A stretch of DNA of 58,704 nucleotides from JAHECQ01 sp047638695. Lineage in GTDB: Bacteria; Actinomycetota; Acidimicrobiia; Acidimicrobiales; SZUA-35. Made by a program: the position numbers and the translations under genes. Below, piece after piece: positions 16,075 through 22,822 of this stretch; the first letter of the stretch is position 1, and the number at the start of each line of letters is the position of its first letter. Below the pieces are notes generated by a model. The model saw only the letters and a program-made list of their open reading frames with translations. It had not been told where the DNA came from and searched no databases. The DNA is taken from positions 1 to 58,704 of the forward strand of contig JBLINY010000019.1 in NCBI GenBank assembly GCA_047638695.1, in the 5' to 3' direction.

Positions 16075-16961
16075 CCACCGTTCGACGCTGCGCCCACTTT
16101 GTGCCCGGTGCAAGCGAGAAGATGCTCACCAAGGCCCTCGCCACCGAGGCCGATGCCCTAGTGCTCGACCTCGAAGACGCCGTCACTCCCGAGAACAAAG
16201 ACGAAGCCCGCGGCATCGTCTCGGGTTGGTTGGCCGATGTTGACTTTGGTCGTCAAGAGCGGATGGTGCGGATCAACCCCATCGACACGCCTTGGTTTCG
16301 GGCAGACATGGAAGCAACCATGGTGAACCCGCCCGACTCCTACCTCGTGCCAAAGATTCACGGCCCAGATGACGTGCGCATGATCGATCGGGTCGTTTCT
16401 GAACTCGAGACGCAACACGGTCACGAACCCGGGGGCGTGAAGCTTGTGGTGCTTGGCACCGAGACGGCTGCGGGGTTCCAGAACATCGCCCAAATCCCCT
16501 GCGTTCCGCGGGTCGATGCCCTTACATGGGGCGCCGAGGATCTATCGGCCGCCCTTGGCGCTCGACGCAATCGCGGGCCCGACGGCAAGTACCTGCCACT
16601 GTTCGAGCAGGCTCGTACTGCGTGCATGGTTTCCGCAGCCGCAGCTGGCGTGCAGCCGCTCGACACCGTGTACGTCGACATCACCGATCCCGAAGCGCTC
16701 CGCCAAGACTGTCTCGATGGTGCATGGATTGGGTTCACCGGGAAGATCAGCATCCACCCGAGCCAGATCGATGTGATCAACGAGGTCTTCACGCCATCCG
16801 ACGAAGACGTCGCACGGGCCAACGCTCTTCTTGACGAGCTCGTCCTGCAGCAAGCCCAGGGCAAGATGGCGTTCCGGTTCGAAGGGCAGATGGTCGACGT
16901 TCCTCACTTCACGCAGGCCAAGCGCATCATCGCCCTGGCCGAGGCGTTGGCCGCCGGCTAG
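16071..16961 (+). CDS. CitE-like HpcH/HpaI acyl-CoA lyase
   Basis: A 296-residue member of the HpcH/HpaI aldolase/CitE-like lyase family, which cleaves 3-hydroxy-acyl-CoAs such as malyl-CoA, citramalyl-CoA or beta-methylmalyl-CoA in a Mg-dependent reaction. Family marks are FVPGASEKMLTKAL at the start, DALVLDLEDAVTPENKDEAR (metal-binding Glu/Asp), VRINPIDTPWF with the CoA-binding Arg, LGTETAAGFQ (second metal Glu) and GKISIHPSQIDVINEVF. All these look intact. ATG 16071 overlaps the MaoC stop (ATGA), so the two are translationally coupled and probably act in sequence: hydration followed by C-C cleavage to acetyl- or propionyl-CoA plus an oxo acid (inference). The precise substrate is open. Confidence 0.88.
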   Translation: MTTVRRCAHFVPGASEKMLTKALATEADALVLDLEDAVTPENKDEARGIVSGWLADVDFGRQERMVRINPIDTPWFRADMEATMVNPPDSYLVPKIHGPDDVRMIDRVVSELETQHGHEPGGVKLVVLGTETAAGFQNIAQIPCVPRVDALTWGAEDLSAALGARRNRGPDGKYLPLFEQARTACMVSAAAAGVQPLDTVYVDITDPEALRQDCLDGAWIGFTGKISIHPSQIDVINEVFTPSDEDVARANALLDELVLQQAQGKMAFRFEGQMVDVPHFTQAKRIIALAEALAAG

Positions 16962-16990
16962 CTGGCACCGCTGAGGCCCCGTTGGCTGCC

Positions 16991-18394
16991 ATGCTGACGG
17001 ACATGACCGAGATCGAGACCGCTCCGGCCGAACGGGGCGTGTTCGCCAACCGCACGCTGAACATGCGCGCTGTCCAGGCCATTGGTTATGACATGGACTA
17101 CACGCTCATTCACTACCGACCGGAGGAGTGGGAGCGGGCCGCGTTCGATCACGCACGAGAACTCTTGGCTGCACGGGATTGGCCGGTGGCCAACCTGATC
17201 TTCGACCTGGAGCACTTCACTATCGGTCTCACCTTCGACCTCCAGCTCGGCAACCTGTTGAAGGCCACCCGTTTCGGCTATGTCGTTCGCGGTCGGCATG
17301 GCAACGAAATGCTGAGCTTCGAACAGCAACGGGATCTGTACCGCGAGACCGTGGTGGACCTGGCCGAACCTCGATTCGAATTCATGAACACTCTGTTCGA
17401 GCTCTCTCGGGCCAGCCTGTTCAGTCAGCTGGTGGCGCTCCACGACCAGCAGCCGTTGCCGGGCATCACTAGCTACGCCGACTTGTACCGGGCCGTGAAC
17501 GACGCGTTGACCGAGACGCACATGGCTGGGGCACTGAAGGTTGACATCGTGGCCGATCCTGATCGGTTCGTGGAGGTTGACCACGACATCGTGCAGACGC
17601 TGCTCGATCAACGGGCCGCTGGCAAACAGCTGTTGCTGATCACCAACAGTGAGTGGGAGTACACCCGCCACATGATGGCGTACTGCTTCGATGAGGTGTG
17701 TCCGGGCAACAGCACCTGGCGTGACCTGTTCGACATCGTCATCGTTTCGGCGGCCAAGCCTCGCTTCTTCTCTGAGACCAATCCGATCTACCGGGTGGTC
17801 GACGAAGAACAATCGCTGCTGGCTCCGCATGTTGGTCCGCTGCTGGCAGGCGAGGTGTACTTCGGGGGCAACGCCCGCATGGTCGAGGAAACGCTGGGCG
17901 TCTCGGGTGGCCAGCCGTTGTATGTGGGTGACCATCTTTTCGGCGATGTTCACGTCACCAAGGACGTTCTTCGATGGCGAACCGCGCTGATTGCTCGCGA
18001 GCTCGAAACCGAGGTTCGCGAGGGCATGCTCTTCGCCGATCACCAGCGGGCGCTCGAAGATCTGATGGCAGAAAAGATCGTGCTCGATCGGCGGCAAGCG
18101 CAATTGCGATTGTCCAAGCTGTCGGGTGGGGAGGCCGAGGAGTTGTCGAAGGTCACCGCTGCAGCGCTCAAACTCGACGAGCAGATCGCACCGTTGGCTC
18201 GGGCCGCCGCAGAGCTCGGTAACCCGCTTTGGGGTCCGCTGATGCGAGCTGGAAACGACAAGAGCTTGTTTGCCCGCCAAGTCGAACGCTACGCCGACGT
18301 CTACATGTCGAGAGTATCGAATCTGCGGTACGAGACGCCGTTCGCCTACCTCAGAGCGGCCCGCGGCTCACTTCCGCACGATCAATCGCGCTGA
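16991..18394 (+). CDS. HAD-superfamily 5'-nucleotidase
   Basis: A 467-residue HAD hydrolase of the HAD-IG (PF05761) family related to eukaryotic cytosolic purine 5'-nucleotidase NT5C2, which removes phosphate from IMP/GMP-type nucleotides. The catalytic DxDxT motif is GYDMDYTLIHY (Asp34 and Asp36), the second HAD motif follows LLLITNSEWEYT, and the third/fourth motif is YVGDHLFGDVHVTK. A helical C-terminal region (about residues 370-420) is probably the cap or oligomerisation segment. ATG 16991 was preferred; an earlier TTG and a later ATG 17003 are possible. It lies 29 bp after the CitE-like gene and 41 bp before an SDR gene, all on one strand, but its link to that catabolic pair is unclear. 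Confidence 0.88.
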   Translation: MLTDMTEIETAPAERGVFANRTLNMRAVQAIGYDMDYTLIHYRPEEWERAAFDHARELLAARDWPVANLIFDLEHFTIGLTFDLQLGNLLKATRFGYVVRGRHGNEMLSFEQQRDLYRETVVDLAEPRFEFMNTLFELSRASLFSQLVALHDQQPLPGITSYADLYRAVNDALTETHMAGALKVDIVADPDRFVEVDHDIVQTLLDQRAAGKQLLLITNSEWEYTRHMMAYCFDEVCPGNSTWRDLFDIVIVSAAKPRFFSETNPIYRVVDEEQSLLAPHVGPLLAGEVYFGGNARMVEETLGVSGGQPLYVGDHLFGDVHVTKDVLRWRTALIARELETEVREGMLFADHQRALEDLMAEKIVLDRRQAQLRLSKLSGGEAEELSKVTAAALKLDEQIAPLARAAAELGNPLWGPLMRAGNDKSLFARQVERYADVYMSRVSNLRYETPFAYLRAARGSLPHDQSR

Positions 18395-18435
18395 GGTACG
18401 TTGCTTGCTCCGAGCGAGCGAAGGGACCACAAAAG

Positions 18436-19182
18436 ATGTCGAGACTTGAAGGCAAGGTTGCACTGATTACAGGCGGTGCCCGAGGACAGGGCGCAGAAGA
18501 GGGCCGGTTGTTCGCCTCCCACGGTGCGAAAGTGGTACTCACCGATGTTCTCGACGAGGAGGGTGAAGCAACGGCGGCAAGCATCGACGGGGCCACCTAC
18601 CGCCACCTCGATGTGACGTCGGAGTCTGAGTGGCAGTCGGTTGTTGATGGCGTCATGAGTGATCACGGCCACCTCGACGTGCTGGTGAACAACGCCGGCA
18701 TCGATCTGGTGAAGAAGCTCCTTGCAACGACGTTGGAAGACTTCGAACGGGTCGTCGCTATCAACCAGCGAGGCACGTTCCTAGGTATGCGCACCGTGGC
18801 CGAGGCACTCAGCAAGGCCGAACTCCCCGGGTCGATTATCAACATCAGCTCGGTCGCCGGGCTCGAGGGCGTCGCCAATCACGGCGTTTACACGGGCAGC
18901 AAGTTTGCCGTCACCGGCCTGACGAAGGCGGCGGCGAAGGAGTGGGGTCGCTATGGCATCCGAGTGAACTCGGTGCACCCCGGGATCATCGAAACGCCAA
19001 TGACGGCCGGGCTCCGTCCCTTCACCGACGACGAGGTCAAAGTCAAGGTTGAGCGCAGCATCCCAATAGGTCGGGTGGGTCAGTCGATCGACATCGCCAA
19101 CATGGTGCTCTTCCTGGCCAGCGAAGAATCGAGCTACTGCACTGGCCAGGCCTTCACCGTCGATGGCGGCGTGCATTCGTAG
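18436..19182 (+). CDS. SDR family oxidoreductase (3-alpha/20-beta-hydroxysteroid-type)
   Basis: A 248-residue classical short-chain dehydrogenase. The NAD(H)-binding motif is TGGARGQG (TGxxxGxG, about residues 12-19), followed by VLTDVLDEEG where the Asp favours NAD over NADP, the structural NNAG, and the catalytic Ser (NISSVAG) and Tyr/Lys in YTGSKFA (about residues 154-158). The GARGQG form and the GIIETPMTA segment are shared with actinobacterial 3-alpha(or 20-beta)-hydroxysteroid dehydrogenases, but the true substrate is unknown. ATG 18436 has only an A-rich leader upstream. It ends the MaoC-CitE-nucleotidase run, and a strong hairpin just past its stop probably terminates the transcript. 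Confidence 0.9.
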   Translation: MSRLEGKVALITGGARGQGAEEGRLFASHGAKVVLTDVLDEEGEATAASIDGATYRHLDVTSESEWQSVVDGVMSDHGHLDVLVNNAGIDLVKKLLATTLEDFERVVAINQRGTFLGMRTVAEALSKAELPGSIINISSVAGLEGVANHGVYTGSKFAVTGLTKAAAKEWGRYGIRVNSVHPGIIETPMTAGLRPFTDDEVKVKVERSIPIGRVGQSIDIANMVLFLASEESSYCTGQAFTVDGGVHS

Positions 19183-19191
19183 CTCCCTGGC

Positions 19192-19233
19192 CCGCTGCCG
19201 TCAGGCGCCTGTGTTAGGCGCAGACGGCAGCGG
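19192..19233. terminator. strong two-tier hairpin between convergent genes
   Basis: The outer arms CCGCTGCCGTC (19192-19202) and GACGGCAGCGG (19223-19233) are perfectly complementary over 11 bp. Inside them GCGCCT (19205-19210) pairs with AGGCGC (19216-19221) around a GTGTT loop. Only three unpaired bases separate the two stems. It fills the 60-bp gap between the SDR (ends 19182) and alcohol dehydrogenase (ends 19243) and fits a bidirectional terminator. Confidence 0.75.
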
Positions 19234-19242
19234 CCCACAGGG

Positions 19243-20334
19243 TCAGTCGAAGGTGATGACGGTACGGGCGACTTCGCCAGCCTTCATCATGGCGTAGCCC
19301 TCGTTGACGGCATCGAGGGTCATGGTGGCGGAGACCATTTCGTCGAGCATCAGCCGGCCGTCGAGATACATGTCGATCATGCGGGGGATGTCGGTGCGGA
19401 ACTGGTTCGAACCCATCATCGAGCCCTGCAACTTCTTCTCCTGAAGGAAGTCGATTCCGCGAAGCTCGACGACGTCCTTCGACGACACCATGCCGATGAC
19501 GGTGGCGGTGCCACCCATCTTCAGCATGTCGAACGACTGACGGACGGTCTGTGCTCGGCCGATGGCCTCGAACGAGTAATCGACTCCTCCGCTGGTTATC
19601 TCTTTCACCGCGCCAACAACGTCTTCGACCTCCGAAGCGTTCACGAAGTGGGTGCCACCCATTTGGCCGGCCGTCTCCAGCTTCGATGACGAGATATCGA
19701 CAACGATGACCTTGTTGGCACCGGCGATGCGGGCGCCTTGCACAGCGGCGAGTCCGATGCCGCCGGCACCGATGACACACACGGTGCTTCCGACCTCGAC
19801 TCGGGCGGTTCGAACAACAGCTCCGAAGCCGGTGGTGATGCCACAGCCGATGAGGCAGGCCTTGTCGAGCGGCATCTCTTCGGTGACTTTCACCAAGCCG
19901 TTCTGATGCACCAGCATCTCTTCGGCGAAGCCTCCGAGGCGGGCCATCTGGTCGACGGGGGTGCCGTCGGCCCTCGTGAGTCGAGACGCCGCATCCTTCG
20001 GGCGAGAGGTGGCCTTCGGATTCGAGCAGCGATTCGGATGGCCGCCGAGGCATTGGTCGCACTGACCGCAGAAGATGGACAGACAGGCAACGACGTGGTC
20101 GCCGGGCTTCACGTAGGTGACGTCGTCGCCAACAGCCTGGACGATGCCGGCCGACTCGTGACCCATGACGATGGGCAACTGGCTACGAAATACACCCTCC
20201 ATGAAGTGCAGGTCGCTATGACACAGACCGGCGCCGACCGTTTGGATGAGAACTTCGCCCGAACCTGGTTTGTCAATGGTGAGATCTTCGATAACCAGTT
20301 CACCTGGTTGTTCGCTAAGAACCGCAGCCTTCAT
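19243..20334 (-). CDS. Zn-dependent alcohol dehydrogenase
   Basis: A 363-residue medium-chain zinc alcohol dehydrogenase. The catalytic zinc site is CHSDLHF plus GHESAG (Cys, His-Glu) and later GCGITTG, and the structural zinc site CGQCDQCLGGHPNRC is complete with four Cys. The NAD-binding fold has VIGAGGIGLAA with VVDISSSKL, whose Asp favours NAD(H). It resembles actinobacterial class III-like alcohol/formaldehyde dehydrogenases, including mycothiol- or NDMA-dependent types; which aldehyde or alcohol is used is unclear. ATG 20334 is supported by AAGGGA 5 bp upstream and by the family N terminus MKAAVL. It is divergent from the PRISE-type reductase (95-bp shared promoter region). Confidence 0.92.
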   Translation of the reverse strand: MKAAVLSEQPGELVIEDLTIDKPGSGEVLIQTVGAGLCHSDLHFMEGVFRSQLPIVMGHESAGIVQAVGDDVTYVKPGDHVVACLSIFCGQCDQCLGGHPNRCSNPKATSRPKDAASRLTRADGTPVDQMARLGGFAEEMLVHQNGLVKVTEEMPLDKACLIGCGITTGFGAVVRTARVEVGSTVCVIGAGGIGLAAVQGARIAGANKVIVVDISSSKLETAGQMGGTHFVNASEVEDVVGAVKEITSGGVDYSFEAIGRAQTVRQSFDMLKMGGTATVIGMVSSKDVVELRGIDFLQEKKLQGSMMGSNQFRTDIPRMIDMYLDGRLMLDEMVSATMTLDAVNEGYAMMKAGEVARTVITFD

Positions 20335-20429
20335 GAATGTCCCTTTCGTGAACACGCTCGTTGTACGAGATAGTGCCGACGTTAGAGGCGGGGCCCGAGC
20401 CAGGCCAGATAGGTGCTTGACGTGGCACG

Positions 20430-21539
20430 ATGCCGGCAATGGAAAATCCACGAGGTCATGTGTTGGTCGCTGGGGTGTCCGGGGTGGTTGGCTTGGCTGC
20501 GGCTCGCCATTTCGCCGCCTTGGGTTGGGATGTCACCGGGTTATCCCGACGCAGGCCGCCGCGCCTCGACGACGTACCGCACCTGGCCGTCGACCTGAAC
20601 GACCGGGAGGCCACGGCGAGGGCTGGCACCGAACTCGGCGACGTGACTCACTTGGTGTATGCCGCGCTCTTCGAGAAGCCTGGGCTTGTCGCCGGTTGGT
20701 TCGAGGCCGACCAGATGCAGCGAAATCTGGCCATGCTTGAGAATCTTTACGAGTCGCTCTCGGAGTCGGCAGACCTCCACCACATCTCGGTCCTTCAGGG
20801 AACGAAGGCCTACGGAGCCCACGTCGAGGCTATGGCGGTGCCGGGTCGTGAGCGGAACGCCCGACACCAGCACGAGAACTTCTATTGGTTACAGGAGGAC
20901 TACCTGCGTCGGCAGCAGGCTGACGGTGCCTCTTGGGCGCTCACCATCCTGCGACCACAGGTGATTTATGGCGAGGCACAGGGGGGCAACATGAATGCGT
21001 TGCCGGCACTAGGGGTGTATGCCGCCCTGCTGCGCGCCGCTGGTCATCCCCTCCACTGGCCTGGCGGAATCGCGCCGATCAGCGAGGCCGTCGATGCCGA
21101 CCTGGTAGCAAAAATGCTGGCCTGGGCCGCGGTCGAACCGTCCGCCGCCAACGAGACCTTCAATGTCACCAATGGCGATATCTACAGCTTGCGCAACGTA
21201 TGGCCGGTGCTGGCTGACGCCTTTGGGATGGAGGTCGGCGACGACGTGCCATTGTCGTTGGCAGCAGCTCTGCCTGGCCGCGAGGACGAGTGGGCCGGTC
21301 TCGTCGAGCGTTTCGGGCTTAGCGCGCCGCCGTCTCTCGAGGCATTCGTCGGCCAGTCGTTCATCTACGCCGACCTGATGCTTGGGTTCGGACAACGGTC
21401 GGCCCGGTCGCCAGCGCTGGTCAGCACCATCAAGGCGCGCCAGGCTGGTTTTGCCGACTGTGTCGATACCGAGGACATGTTCACTCGCCTCATCGCCGCC
21501 TTTCAGGAGGCCCGGCTTCTTCCACCCAGCCGCTGGTAG
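20430..21539 (+). CDS. PRISE-type atypical SDR (enone reductase-like)
   Basis: A 369-residue atypical short-chain reductase resembling the PRISE family (plant progesterone 5-beta-reductase/iridoid synthase and bacterial relatives), NADPH-dependent enzymes that reduce the C=C of activated enones. It shows VAGVSGVVGLAAARHF (GxxGxxG near residue 15), LSRRRPP after strand 2 with basic residues favouring NADPH, LQGTKAYGAHVE matching the catalytic-Lys motif, and ENFYWLQEDYL matching NFYYxxED with the catalytic Tyr. ILRPQVIYG lines the substrate pocket. The natural substrate in bacteria is unknown to me. ATG 20430 was used; an ATG three codons later (20439) is also possible. It is followed by a possible terminator and the flavoprotein gene. 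Confidence 0.8.
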   Translation: MPAMENPRGHVLVAGVSGVVGLAAARHFAALGWDVTGLSRRRPPRLDDVPHLAVDLNDREATARAGTELGDVTHLVYAALFEKPGLVAGWFEADQMQRNLAMLENLYESLSESADLHHISVLQGTKAYGAHVEAMAVPGRERNARHQHENFYWLQEDYLRRQQADGASWALTILRPQVIYGEAQGGNMNALPALGVYAALLRAAGHPLHWPGGIAPISEAVDADLVAKMLAWAAVEPSAANETFNVTNGDIYSLRNVWPVLADAFGMEVGDDVPLSLAAALPGREDEWAGLVERFGLSAPPSLEAFVGQSFIYADLMLGFGQRSARSPALVSTIKARQAGFADCVDTEDMFTRLIAAFQEARLLPPSRW

Positions 21540-21569
21540 CAGCGGCCGAATCATGGCTGCGGTCGCTTG

Positions 21570-21600
21570 CGTCGGCGCGCCTGGTTTCGAGACGCCGACG
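21570..21600 (+). terminator. hairpin after the PRISE-type gene
   Basis: CGTCGGCG (21570-21577) pairs perfectly with CGCCGACG (21593-21600) over a 15-base loop, 30 bp after the stop at 21539. No U tract follows, and ribosomes starting at 21635 could bypass it, so this is a moderate candidate for a terminator or attenuator. Confidence 0.35.
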
Positions 21601-21634
21601 AGCGCGGTCTACCGTGCCACCCATGGGGACCACG

Positions 21635-22822
21635 ATGCCGACCAGCTCCGGCTGGCATGACCACCCGATGATCGCCGCTGCTCGCAGCCTGGCCCCAGCG
21701 ATAGCCGAAGACGCTGATCAGATCGAAGCCGGTGGTCGGCTCACCGACGCTGTGGCCAAGGATCTAACCGCGGCCGAGATCTTTCAGATGTATTTGCCCG
21801 CCTCGTTTGGCGGTCCGGAGGTCGAGCCCCTCACGGGCTTCAAGGTGTGCGAAGAGCTGGCTCGCGTCGATGCGTCGGTTGGCTGGTGTGCTCAGGTGTC
21901 GGCTGCCGTCACCGTCTTTCTTGCTTGGCTCGACCCGACTGCGCTGGCCGAGATGGTCGAAATTTCCGATGGTCCGCTGCACGTCGCCGGTTCGGCACGC
22001 CCGCTTGGTCGGGCAACCCGAGTGGATGGCGGCTTCAGGGTTACCGGACATTGGAACTACGCCAGTGGCGTTCGCCATGCCAATTGGTTCTTGGCTACCT
22101 CACTCGTCGACCGGCCCGACGGGTCCGAAGCAGCGCGCTCGATGCTGGTACCGATAGCCGATGGCGAGATTGTCGGCAACTGGGGTGTCGTCGGCATGCG
22201 AGGCACGGGTAGCGACGACTTTGTGCTCGACGATGTGTTCGTTCCGGAGGGCCGGGTCGGATCGAACCGATGGATCACCGAACGACGGGGGTCGCTGTAT
22301 GACCCTCGGCTCCTGATGGTGGCCACGTGGGCTCCCACCGCTGGTGTTGGTATAGGTATCGCTCAGGGCGCGCTGGATGCGCTCATCGAGCTGGGGGAGC
22401 TGGGCTCGACGGGTTCGCCGTTGCCGCTCAAGACACGGGCTGGAGTTCAACAGGCCGTTGCCGAGGCTGAGACCATCACCGGATCGGCGCGGGCCTTTGC
22501 CGAGGAATCGATCGGTGCTGCCTGGCAGGTGCTGCTCGACGATGGTCCCGATCTGGATCGAGCTGTTGCGCGGGCCCAGCTGGCGATCACCAACACCCTG
22601 AACGAAGCCGTCCGCGTGGCCGACATCTGCTTCCACGCGGCCGGAACCAATGCCATCTCGACCGCCAATCGGCTGGAACGCTCACTTCGCGATGCCCATA
22701 CAGCGGTGCAACACGCTGCTGGTCAGTCGATTCATCAGCGAGTGGCGGCCCGAACGTTGCTGGGTCTCGACCCGGAGCCCGCCGATCCTGCTCGCACCGG
22801 CCCGACCTCGCCTCGCACCTAG
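21635..22822 (+). CDS. acyl-CoA dehydrogenase-fold flavin monooxygenase (HsaA/DszC-like)
   Basis: A roughly 395-residue flavoprotein with the acyl-CoA dehydrogenase fold but of the group-D monooxygenase type (HsaA, DszC, 4-hydroxyphenylacetate hydroxylase-like). These use reduced FMN/FAD from a separate reductase to oxygenate aromatic or sulfur substrates. The N-terminal helical domain includes YLPASFGGPEVEPLTGF and ARVDASVGWC. The beta domain carries GGFRVTGHWNYASGV and VVGMRGTGSDDFVLDDVFVP, the hallmark of this group. The C-terminal helical domain ends with CFHAAGTNAI, and the catalytic Glu of true acyl-CoA dehydrogenases is not evident. ATG 21635 follows GGGG at 6 bp; GTG 21614 and ATG 21623 are alternatives. 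Its TAG shares CTAG (22819-22822) with the stop of the convergent ClC gene. Confidence 0.83.
   Translation: MPTSSGWHDHPMIAAARSLAPAIAEDADQIEAGGRLTDAVAKDLTAAEIFQMYLPASFGGPEVEPLTGFKVCEELARVDASVGWCAQVSAAVTVFLAWLDPTALAEMVEISDGPLHVAGSARPLGRATRVDGGFRVTGHWNYASGVRHANWFLATSLVDRPDGSEAARSMLVPIADGEIVGNWGVVGMRGTGSDDFVLDDVFVPEGRVGSNRWITERRGSLYDPRLLMVATWAPTAGVGIGIAQGALDALIELGELGSTGSPLPLKTRAGVQQAVAEAETITGSARAFAEESIGAAWQVLLDDGPDLDRAVARAQLAITNTLNEAVRVADICFHAAGTNAISTANRLERSLRDAHTAVQHAAGQSIHQRVAARTLLGLDPEPADPARTGPTSPRT

Noticed and set aside
16958..18280. Long minus-strand open frame (440 codons) opposite the 5'-nucleotidase
   Set aside because: It mirrors the third-base pattern of the real gene, has no family motifs, and the plus strand encodes an intact HAD enzyme.
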